The translations under genes and the position numbers were made by a program. This document shows, piece by piece, positions 25,929 to 32,613 of a stretch of DNA of 32,925 nt (within the stretch, counting starts at the first letter, position 1; each line of letters begins with the position of its first letter). The stretch spans positions 1 through 32,925 of IMG/VR virus record IMGVR_UViG_3300042563_001835, one strand, 5' to 3'. The notes under the pieces are model-generated. The model was not told the origin of the DNA. It made no database searches and saw nothing but the letters and a program-made list of their open reading frames with translations. The stretch is from a virus.

Positions 25929-27059
25929 TTAAGGTATGTATATAATATAGTAACAAGGAAGGGCTGGTTGAACATTTGTATGATATTCATTACCTCCTAT
26001 AATAGAATTACTCACTGTAACATTTTCTCCATTTAATCCTGTAAATTCTGTACTAGTGTAAGCATGATTGCTTGTAGTTGAAGAAGTTTGAGTATTGATC
26101 GCACTTGGTACTAAAACAGGAGGTGCAACAGTGAATGAAGCACCAGAAGTAGCACCTGCCCAACCTTCAATATGTTTATGTCCAGGATCAACTATAGTTA
26201 CAGTGGCAACATGTGTATGCCCTGGTATTTGACCAATTTGCAATGTAGTGGTATTGTTACCATTTGCTACATTAAAATAATAAATTGGATTACCTCCACC
26301 AGGAATTGTTCTAGGAGGCATAATTGGTCCACCGAATGTACCATCTGTAGCACCTACACCAACAACTCCTCTTTTATCTGGTACACCAGGATTTCCTCCA
26401 TTGCATAAATATATTTTTTCAAATGGACCTGAATCTAAACCTTTACCTGTACTATCAAAATTACCTGATATAGTACCATAATATTCAACTACAGTGTAAG
26501 GAACCATTCTATTATAATACTTTGTAAGATATCCCACTTCATTTAAATATGCTGCAATTAAATCATAAAGTTGATCAATAGCTACATATGTAGTAGGTAG
26601 ATTAGTTAATAATAAATCAAAATCAACTTTTAATTGGCAAAGTGTATTTATAGTAGCTTGTACAATAGCATGTGTATCTGAAGAAGCTGTTACTCCTGTT
26701 AAACATCCAATTGTATAATCAGCATTTAATACAGCAAGTTCTGCTACAATAACATCAACTTGTTCTTGAAGATCACAAGCAGCTTGTATAAGAGCTTTTG
26801 ATATATCTACAATAGAAAGATCCCCACACGTAGGAAGATATTTCTGTACAAGAACACATACATCTAAATCACCTAGATCTATTTTTATTCCTGTACCATC
26901 TAATGTTGATACAAGAAATGTAATAAGAGCTTGTTCTACAAAAGATAGAGAATCACCAGTTTGGATTCCTAGGACAGGAACATCTATTCCTGTATATTTA
27001 ACACATCTGTCAGAGACAATCTCTGTACATCCTCCATAACAATTATTACAGTTATTCAT
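25929..27059 (-). CDS. Tail fibre with phage collar domain (376 aa)
   Basis: The N-terminus has Cys pairs (NNCNNCYGGC) and a segment VKYTGIDVPVLGIQTGDSL reminiscent of the anchor in the neighbouring fibre proteins. A helical middle follows (residues ~60-175). Residues ~195-376 have the features of the Phage_Collar domain of short tail fibres: IYLCNGGNPGVPDKRGVVGV, IPGHTHVATV with the metal-binding-type His-x-His, a second GHKH, and the ending HTNVQPALPCYYIIYI. In T4 gp12 such histidines hold a metal ion in the trimer. It is likely a trimeric receptor-binding fibre. Confidence 0.82.
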   Translation of the reverse strand: MNNCNNCYGGCTEIVSDRCVKYTGIDVPVLGIQTGDSLSFVEQALITFLVSTLDGTGIKIDLGDLDVCVLVQKYLPTCGDLSIVDISKALIQAACDLQEQVDVIVAELAVLNADYTIGCLTGVTASSDTHAIVQATINTLCQLKVDFDLLLTNLPTTYVAIDQLYDLIAAYLNEVGYLTKYYNRMVPYTVVEYYGTISGNFDSTGKGLDSGPFEKIYLCNGGNPGVPDKRGVVGVGATDGTFGGPIMPPRTIPGGGNPIYYFNVANGNNTTTLQIGQIPGHTHVATVTIVDPGHKHIEGWAGATSGASFTVAPPVLVPSAINTQTSSTTSNHAYTSTEFTGLNGENVTVSNSIIGGNEYHTNVQPALPCYYIIYIP

Positions 27060-27084
27060 TTTTGTTTATTTTAATTGTTTATTA

Positions 27085-28557
27085 TTAATCTTGAACTAAA
27101 CGTACAGAGAAACCAGAATTTTTACCATAATTAAAATCTCTGTAAATATTACTAGCATTATATGCTATGTAACGAATCCATGCTTTTGTAGTATCAAGTG
27201 GATATTCTGTTGAAGTCCAAAAGAAACCATAGTTATTTTTATTTTGAAATGCACCACTAATATTACAACCACCACCTGGAAGTGCTGTAAAACCACTAGT
27301 ATTTGTAGCACCTGTATTCGGGCTTGTCCAATGTGTAATACCTGTTTCTTTCATTGCTCCTCCTGCAACAGTATCACCTCCTAATGAATTTGTATAACAA
27401 GTAAATTCTTGATCACTTGGAACATGATAACCTATTGGTGCAAATCCACGAGGATCATTTATAGCATACCAATTGTACATTTTTCCATAAATAAGTCCAT
27501 TTGCAGAGTCAAAGTTATAATAACACCAAGCACCTGTGGTTAAAGCTGCCCAAGCAATTGCATTGGTAACTTCTGGTATTGTAGTTCCATCTCTATATGT
27601 AGTACCACTATAATTAGTAGTAGTAAAAATTATTGGAAGACATGTAGTAGTAGTAGTTGTTGTTGGTATATTATTACTAGTAGTAGTAGTTGTTGTTGGT
27701 GCAACTGTGGTTGTACTTGTTGTTGAACTAGAACTACTGCTAGTTGTAGTAGTTGTTGGTGTAGCTGTAGTGGTGGTTGTGGTAGTAGGTACAGCTGTTG
27801 TTGTTGTACTAGTTGTAGAACTACTTGTACTACTTGTAGTGGTAGTGGTTGGTTCAACTGTGGTGGTGGTTGTTGTAGTAGAAGGAGAACAAATTACTGA
27901 CACACAATCATCTTGTATTGTTTCTATATTTATATTAAATTCAGATGGAAGAGTTGTTGTACCTATAAACTCTAATATTTCAAAAACAAGTCCAGTATAG
28001 TCATCATAATAAAATTTACCAACAGTAAGAGGACCAGAATTTCTTCTTAAATAACCACCTAATGGTTCACAAGTTATACATGACAACTGTGCAATTCTAT
28101 AAATATAATTAACTACTGTAGTAGTAGTTGTAGTAGTAGGTTCTAATGTTGTACTTGTAGATGTTGTACTAGTTGAACTAGTAGAACTAGTAGATGTTGT
28201 AGAACTAGTTATTGGTCTTATAGGATTTGGTACAATAGTAATATCACAAGGAACCTCTATACAAGGTTCTGGAGTGTTACATCTACTAACACATCCTACA
28301 GTAATGCGTATAACTCTGCTAGCTATCATAGCTACAGAGTATTCATGTACATAATCAGGATTACAATACTTATGAGTTAGTATTCTTCTATATGTTATCA
28401 ATTGAAGAATTTCACCAGCAGGTATAGGTTTGTTCAACATATATGAAATATTGTTGTACAAGTTGTTACCAAGTTCTGCTAACTTACAATCTATTTTTCT
28501 AAGTAAAGATGGAATGTTAGCACATTCTGGGCAATTCGTTAGTCTTGGTGATAACAT
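27085..28557 (-). CDS. Modular adhesin with Thr/Ser linkers and C-terminal FISUMP domain (490 aa)
   Basis: Residues 1-115 form a Cys-containing anchor-like region (NCPECANIPSLLRKIDCKL, YNNISYMLNKPI). It is followed by a Thr/Ser linker, a small domain (residues ~149-222, YIYRIAQLSC, GPLTVGKFYYDDYTG) and long Thr/Ser linkers. Residues ~305-490 match the 'Fibrobacter succinogenes major paralogous domain': IYGKMYNWYAINDPRGFAP, GYHVPSDQE, FTALPGG, FWTSTEY, and the ending NSGFSVRLVQD. FISUMP domains belong to the C-type-lectin-like/formylglycine-enzyme fold group, often surface ligand-binding modules. A receptor-binding adhesin is therefore likely. It lies 10 bases after the small Cys-rich gene. 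Confidence 0.78.
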   Translation of the reverse strand: MLSPRLTNCPECANIPSLLRKIDCKLAELGNNLYNNISYMLNKPIPAGEILQLITYRRILTHKYCNPDYVHEYSVAMIASRVIRITVGCVSRCNTPEPCIEVPCDITIVPNPIRPITSSTTSTSSTSSTSTTSTSTTLEPTTTTTTTVVNYIYRIAQLSCITCEPLGGYLRRNSGPLTVGKFYYDDYTGLVFEILEFIGTTTLPSEFNINIETIQDDCVSVICSPSTTTTTTTVEPTTTTTSSTSSSTTSTTTTAVPTTTTTTTATPTTTTTSSSSSSTTSTTTVAPTTTTTTSNNIPTTTTTTTCLPIIFTTTNYSGTTYRDGTTIPEVTNAIAWAALTTGAWCYYNFDSANGLIYGKMYNWYAINDPRGFAPIGYHVPSDQEFTCYTNSLGGDTVAGGAMKETGITHWTSPNTGATNTSGFTALPGGGCNISGAFQNKNNYGFFWTSTEYPLDTTKAWIRYIAYNASNIYRDFNYGKNSGFSVRLVQD

Positions 28558-28567
28558 AATATAAATT

Positions 28568-28663
28568 TTATTTATTTACTTTAGCAGCACATGCTGCACA
28601 TAGTCCATTTTTCAATTGACATCCACACCCCACATTAGCTCCACATGAATTACATTGTGCCAT
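28568..28663 (-). CDS. 31-aa Cys-rich (zinc-knuckle-like) protein
   Basis: A short frame reads MAQCNSCGANVGCGCQLKNG then LCAACAAKVNK. Its six Cys follow C-x2-C-x5-C-x-C-x6-C-x2-C, a pattern suited to one or two zinc ions. The ATG is 2 bases after the 187-aa stop and the stop is 10 bases before the 490-aa start, fitting the operon exactly. The leader TTAATTATGGC is like those of neighbouring genes. The function is unknown; it may be a small fibre-assembly factor or a virion component. Confidence 0.65.
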   Translation of the reverse strand: MAQCNSCGANVGCGCQLKNGLCAACAAKVNK

Positions 28664-28665
28664 AA

Positions 28666-29229
28666 TTAATAAAAGTTTATTTGGTAGTTGTTACCAGAAC
28701 AACCACAGTTGGTTTTTAAAAAGTTGTTTAACATATTATCTGCCTGAGCATATAATGTATTTGATTCATATTCTGCACAGTTATTAGCTGCTGCAATAGC
28801 TCCTTGAATAAAGAAGTTAATTGTATTTAATGTTACGCTAGATTGCGTTTTAAGGGCTCTATCGCACTCCATCATATTTAATTGAAGAAAAGCACTGTCA
28901 AATTTCTCTTGAAGCCTCTCAACACGTAATATTGTTTTCTCCACATAGTTTACATATGCAGGAGCAACAGAATATCTTAATCTATACACTCCATCAGGAA
29001 GTGGTTGATTACAACCAGGATCTGTAATTCCCAAATTAGATGATGTAAATACATTGATTTTATTAGGAACAAAAGGTAACACCTTGGTTCCAAATCCTGG
29101 TATTTCAATCTCAATAGATGGTGCTGAAACCACTGGAGGATTGGTAGGATATACAGAAGCATCTGTAACACCAATTGTAAGTACACTATAAGTAGGAACT
29201 ACTAATATATCTAATTGTAAGTTTGCCAT
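28666..29229 (-). CDS. Conserved structural protein at the start of the fibre block (187 aa)
   Basis: Residues 1-95 are beta-rich and immunoglobulin-like in pattern (LDILVVPTYSVLTIGVTD, IEIEIPGFG, LPDGVYRLRYSVAP). Residues 95-180 are helical with spaced Cys (EKTILRVERLQEKFDSAFLQ, NMMECDRAL, NNCAEYES, TNCGCSG). I recall similar proteins in Bacteroidota phages but no named domain. It lies between the 418-aa structural gene with its hairpin and the adhesin genes. An adaptor joining fibres to the virion is possible. Confidence 0.6.
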   Translation of the reverse strand: MANLQLDILVVPTYSVLTIGVTDASVYPTNPPVVSAPSIEIEIPGFGTKVLPFVPNKINVFTSSNLGITDPGCNQPLPDGVYRLRYSVAPAYVNYVEKTILRVERLQEKFDSAFLQLNMMECDRALKTQSSVTLNTINFFIQGAIAAANNCAEYESNTLYAQADNMLNNFLKTNCGCSGNNYQINFY

Positions 29230-29244
29230 GTTTTTTTAATAAAT

Positions 29245-29285
29245 ATGCCAGAGGAATATGAGTAGTATCCTCTTTCCCCTGGCAT
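29245..29285 (-). terminator. 12-bp hairpin between the 418-aa and 187-aa genes (no U tract)
   Basis: Arms 29245-29256 and 29274-29285 pair fully on minus-strand RNA with one G-U pair (C-A mismatch on plus). The bases after it are ATTTATT and then the start region of the 187-aa gene, without a T run. It may be a partial terminator or a 3' stabiliser that lets the upstream gene be expressed more than the fibres. Confidence 0.5.
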
Positions 29286-29321
29286 AGGTTATTTAATAAT
29301 ATTTACTGTTCTTCTTTATTC

Positions 29322-30578
29322 TTAAGGAATGTTTGTAGAAGAAGTAGTTGTTGTTGATGGAGCAGCAGTAGAAGAAGTAGTTGTTGTAGTGATACAAGGA
29401 GAACCTTGATCAACAACAGCGCCTAATGCAGCAACTAATACAGTATCGATTGCAGCAGAAATAGTACTATATACGGTAGGACCAGTACTAATAACTGTAG
29501 CAGCATTTGGAGCAGCAATAATCACTGTAGAATCTTCTTGAATATAATCACCCCATTGGTATGCAGATTTATCATATTCATTAAATTTAACATAATATGT
29601 ATCATAAGTTACACCACCAGAAACATAAGTTTCAAAGTTCTCATTGTAACCATTCATTCTGTAAAGGTGTTTCAAGTAACCAGCTTGGTAGCTATAGAAA
29701 TTTTTCTCTAATTGAGCAATCTCTGCAGATGTACCAGTAGCATAAGAAGCACGTTGAGTGATGATAGGTTGAGCAACAAAGTTACAAGCATCAGCAACAA
29801 TAAAGTCAGCAGTAGTAGCTGGACCAGCATAAACAAACGTTCTGAAAGACATTCTGTCATATTCAAAAGGGAACGCTGCAATATCACATGGTTGACCATA
29901 TTGTGTTAATGGTTTTCCTGTAATACGTAGAATAGTTCCACCTACATTTTCAAATGTATAGAATGTGTTGAAGCTAATGTTGTCAGGGTTGATACCAGCA
30001 TTACCTGCTAATCCATCAGGACCATAAATGTTAGAACTAGCTTCTAATTTAGCAATCAATAGATCGATAATTGTATTATCACTTACATCAGCACATGGGT
30101 TTTCGTCACAACCACAACAAGGAGCTTGGATAGTTACTGAACGAGTGAAACCATTGAAATACAATGTATCAATATAAGAAGAGTGAGCACGTAAAGTTAA
30201 CGTGATACTTTCTCCACATTGTACAGTAAAATTAGTTACATCAGTAATTTGATTAGCAGCTGTTGGACATCCTGATACTTTGTACCATTCAGTTACATTA
30301 GAACCATTAGGTCTAATTGTTTGTGCGCTTCCTGTAAGAACTGATGCACCACCTGCAATTCTATCAGATCTTTTAGATCCTTGCAAATAAGTGTTTGTTC
30401 TACCTTGAGCAACGTAAAAATAAGGGAAGTCATTAATAGTAGTTGCATCAACTGTTGCATACAAATTATTAAAAATTCCAACTTGTCCTGCAGTCAAGTT
30501 TTGTGTTGAGCCAGAGCTAGGGAGTGCAGTTTGCCCTACTGGAACCACGAAGAGCGTGGTTAATGAAAAATCAGCCAT
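29322..30578 (-). CDS. Probable abundant virion structural protein with Thr/Ser tail (418 aa)
   Basis: The protein starts MADFSLTTLFVVPVGQTALP. It has beta-rich segments and a Cys group (APCCGCDENPCADVS, about residues 153-167), then a mixed region with TGTSAEIAQLEKNFYSYQ and EYDKSAYQWGDY. It ends in a disordered Thr/Ser tail (TTTTTSSTAAPSTTTTSSTN). No named domain is recognised. The position after a ring-type gene and the strong hairpin after it suggest an abundant virion component such as an auxiliary capsid or tail-decorating protein; this is inference. The leader is AAATAAATAAAA before ATG. Confidence 0.62.
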   Translation of the reverse strand: MADFSLTTLFVVPVGQTALPSSGSTQNLTAGQVGIFNNLYATVDATTINDFPYFYVAQGRTNTYLQGSKRSDRIAGGASVLTGSAQTIRPNGSNVTEWYKVSGCPTAANQITDVTNFTVQCGESITLTLRAHSSYIDTLYFNGFTRSVTIQAPCCGCDENPCADVSDNTIIDLLIAKLEASSNIYGPDGLAGNAGINPDNISFNTFYTFENVGGTILRITGKPLTQYGQPCDIAAFPFEYDRMSFRTFVYAGPATTADFIVADACNFVAQPIITQRASYATGTSAEIAQLEKNFYSYQAGYLKHLYRMNGYNENFETYVSGGVTYDTYYVKFNEYDKSAYQWGDYIQEDSTVIIAAPNAATVISTGPTVYSTISAAIDTVLVAALGAVVDQGSPCITTTTTSSTAAPSTTTTSSTNIP

Positions 30579-30605
30579 TTTTATTTATTTAAATGTTAAA
30601 AAAAA

Positions 30606-31337
30606 TTATTCGTTTGTTTGAATCCTATATGCTGCACTTTGTACAGCAGATTGATTCTCTGTATACATTGCTAGGTTTTGAACTGTAAGATCTAAAAGTT
30701 CATCTTCTAGGTATGTTTCTAATTCGCAATCAGCATCATATGATGGATTACCATCTAACATAATATATCCTGTCTTATTTATATACACTGGATATCTCAT
30801 GTACATTATTTGTATATTCTTAGGGGTAAACGTACCATCAGTAAATATACTGATTTCATCTGAGGCTAAGAAATTAAATGTTTCTTGGTATTCAAATGAT
30901 GGTTTGTAATGATCATTGTTTAATATGAATTGAAGATCACCATGTTTGGCAAGATCTCGGTTAATCCATATCTTTCTATCCTTACATCTACCTTTGTCAG
31001 CTAATGCATAACTGTCTACATAAAACATATACTTTGGTTCTAGTGTATGAATGTTAGCAGACCATTGATTTAAATTAGGATCCTTTAATGTTAATGTTAA
31101 AGGTTGGTGATTATAATCTAATATAAGACTTTGTAAGTCTTCGTATCTCTTTTTGAAAGAGTCCATTCCTAATCCACTAGCAGTACTAATGCCATCAACT
31201 TTTTGTTTTATCAACTTAATCTGAGCTTCATTCAAAGCTAAGATTTTGTCTTCTAATTGAATCTGTTGGTGCTCATTAGTTGATAGCTTATTTAGTCTTT
31301 GATCTACTTTATATAATAAACTATCTACTGGTATCAT
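30606..31337 (-). CDS. Neck ring-type protein, probable R3/R4 position (243 aa)
   Basis: Residues 1-50 form a coiled-coil-like helix (NKLSTNEHQQIQLEDKILAL). A beta-rich centre follows (KYMFYVDSYALADKGRCKDR, IQIMYMRYPVYI). The C-terminal helix TYLEDELLDLTVQNLAMYT corresponds to the end helix of the 242-aa ring-type protein. The layout is that of the adaptor-like ring proteins stacked under the portal of crAss-like virions. It lies upstream of the other ring-type genes and is separated from them by the inserted fibre block. Confidence 0.58.
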   Translation of the reverse strand: MIPVDSLLYKVDQRLNKLSTNEHQQIQLEDKILALNEAQIKLIKQKVDGISTASGLGMDSFKKRYEDLQSLILDYNHQPLTLTLKDPNLNQWSANIHTLEPKYMFYVDSYALADKGRCKDRKIWINRDLAKHGDLQFILNNDHYKPSFEYQETFNFLASDEISIFTDGTFTPKNIQIMYMRYPVYINKTGYIMLDGNPSYDADCELETYLEDELLDLTVQNLAMYTENQSAVQSAAYRIQTNE

Positions 31338-31364
31338 ATGCTTTTATATTTTTAAAACTAACTA

Positions 31365-32336
31365 CTAAATAGCAGCTAGTTTTTTAGTTTTCAATTTACC
31401 TTCTAATGTCAATAACTCATCTTGGTTATCATCATCTGCAAGGAATCTAATTAAATCTTCCTCATCTTTAGCTATTTCATATTCACCTTCATAAACCTTA
31501 CCGTTTGGTTTGATTCTATATACTGAATGTGCTACAGCTTGTTTTACTAAATCTTTTATATGGAGCAAGGCTTCTTTCATATCTGCAAATCTATTGAACA
31601 CTTCAACTGGACTCAATCCTGAATATTTACCATTCTTGAATTCTGTTTGTTTCAATACATTATCTACTAAGTTATAAACCACTTCTTCTTTTGTTTCTTC
31701 TGTTACTGGAAGACCTAAAAGTCTTGCAACTTTTTTCTTCTTCTCAGGAGACATAGAATCAAACTTAACAATAGCTTTATTAATCAATTGTTTTTTCTTG
31801 TAGATTACCGCATTTTCAATTTCATCATCTACAATATAAAATTGTGTATCTGCTGGAAATTCACCTCTTTCCCATGCTTGATAACTAGAAGCAATAGTTG
31901 GATGTACTCTCAACCATGAAAAGGCTATTTCTTGAAAAACATTTGATAGATCAAAATAGTTATCACCATCTAATAGTTTAACTACTTGAACGTGTGTTTG
32001 ATCATCTGTAGAAGTTGATAAACCATAGTTCCAAAATTGTGAACGAGGTCCTAAATCAATATCTCCTATTTCATTCTCAAGTCTTGTTTTAAGAGCTCTC
32101 ACTCTTTCAATCTCTAATTCTTGTTCTAAAGGATCTTGGATTCTTTTAATGTACGTAGCATTTTCATCTAATCCTGTTCTGTACTTTCCATCTAATTCTT
32201 TATAAGGATACTTGAATACTCCTGTTCCAGGGATTCTTGTCATTCCTTTTTGTGATAGTCCACTATCCATTGTTTGAAGTTGAGCACTATTTGAATAGTC
32301 TCTCTTAATAGTAGAAATCTTGCCTGTCTTTGCCAT
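31365..32336 (-). CDS. Conserved capsid-region protein, function unknown (323 aa)
   Basis: A charged, mostly helical protein starting MAKTGKISTIKRDYSNSAQL. It has an Arg/Glu-rich helix (EQELEIERVRALKTRLENEI, ~90-110), an aromatic block (LGPRSQFWNYGLS) and a Lys-rich stretch (SMSPEKKKKVARLLGLP, ~195-212). The C-terminal region is acidic then Lys-rich (DDDNQDELLTLEGKLKTKKL). I recall homologues next to the capsid gene in crAss-like phages but no assigned role. It follows the tRNA and is the first gene of the next unit. Confidence 0.6.
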   Translation of the reverse strand: MAKTGKISTIKRDYSNSAQLQTMDSGLSQKGMTRIPGTGVFKYPYKELDGKYRTGLDENATYIKRIQDPLEQELEIERVRALKTRLENEIGDIDLGPRSQFWNYGLSTSTDDQTHVQVVKLLDGDNYFDLSNVFQEIAFSWLRVHPTIASSYQAWERGEFPADTQFYIVDDEIENAVIYKKKQLINKAIVKFDSMSPEKKKKVARLLGLPVTEETKEEVVYNLVDNVLKQTEFKNGKYSGLSPVEVFNRFADMKEALLHIKDLVKQAVAHSVYRIKPNGKVYEGEYEIAKDEEDLIRFLADDDNQDELLTLEGKLKTKKLAAI

Positions 32337-32369
32337 ATGTAGTTAAATTTAATAATTGGTTTTAATTTG

Positions 32370-32443
32370 TTGCGTGGGTTGGACTCGAACCAACGACCTC
32401 AAGGTTATGAGCCTTGCGAGCTACCAACTGCTACTACCACACG
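32370..32443 (-). tRNA. tRNA-Met (CAU), initiator-like
   Basis: Minus-strand cloverleaf. The acceptor 5' strand CGTGTGG pairs with CCACGCA except for a C1-A72 mismatch. The D loop AGTTGGTA is flanked by AGC/GCT, giving A11-U24. The anticodon stem CAAGG/CCTTG holds loop CTCATAA (anticodon CAU, 32407-32409), and the T arm GTTGG-TTCGAGT-CCAAC is perfect. C1xA72 and A11-U24 are bacterial initiator hallmarks. The third, three G-C pairs in the anticodon stem, is only two of three. One extra base lies between acceptor and D stem, and 10-25 is T-C. CCA is not encoded. Confidence 0.85.
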
Positions 32444-32450
32444 ATTTAGT

Positions 32451-32504
32451 AGAGTGGTTCCACCGAAGGAACCTGAACATGGATACTATCCATTTCAACA
32501 CTCT
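32451..32504 (-). ncRNA. Three-stem folded RNA segment just upstream of the tRNA
   Basis: On the minus strand an outer stem AGAGT/ACTCT encloses two hairpins. One is TGAA+ATGGAT with ATCCAT+TTCA (one bulged G, triloop AGT). The other is GGTTCC/GGAACC around TTCGGT. All pair exactly. It does not fit a tRNA or any ribozyme I know. It may be a tRNA-processing or 3' UTR element of the capsid transcript. Confidence 0.4.
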
Positions 32505-32515
32505 GTTTGAGAAGC

Positions 32516-32548
32516 TTCCCCTCGGGGAGGGAGAGGAGGTGAGGGGAA
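32516..32548. repeat. GC-rich inverted repeat with G tracts
   Basis: TTCCCCTC (32516-32523) and GAGGGGAA (32541-32548) form a perfect 8-bp stem. The enclosed plus strand is purine-rich with several G runs. It is far richer in GC than its surroundings and resembles C/G-rich intergenic repeats common in Bacteroidota chromosomes, so it may be of host origin. Confidence 0.5.
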
Positions 32549-32557
32549 CCATCTCGG

Positions 32558-32601
32558 AAAAAAGAGATGTATGCTGTTCTATTATGGGAAGCAATACATC
32601 T
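32558..32601 (-). terminator. Intrinsic terminator after the capsid gene
   Basis: On the minus strand AGATGTAT(T)GC (32601-32591) pairs with GCATACATCT (32574-32565), 10 bp with one bulged T. It is followed by C and six T (32563-32558). It lies 13 bases after the stop of the probable capsid gene. Confidence 0.75.
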
Positions 32602-32613
32602 ACATTTTCGTTA

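Noticed and set aside
27085-27300. Complete diversity-generating retroelement
   Set aside because: No reverse transcriptase or template repeat was seen in the window and the Asn codons at the end of the domain are mostly AAT, not the AAC expected of variable sites.
25414-28000. Plus-strand Val/Leu-rich and minus-strand Gln/Leu-rich frames over the linkers
   Set aside because: They are other-frame readings of the Ser/Thr triplet repeats, which contain no stops in any of these frames.
32451-32504. Second tRNA or hammerhead ribozyme
   Set aside because: There is no anticodon arm or T-loop consensus, and the hammerhead core bases (CUGAUGA and GAAA in the right places) are missing.
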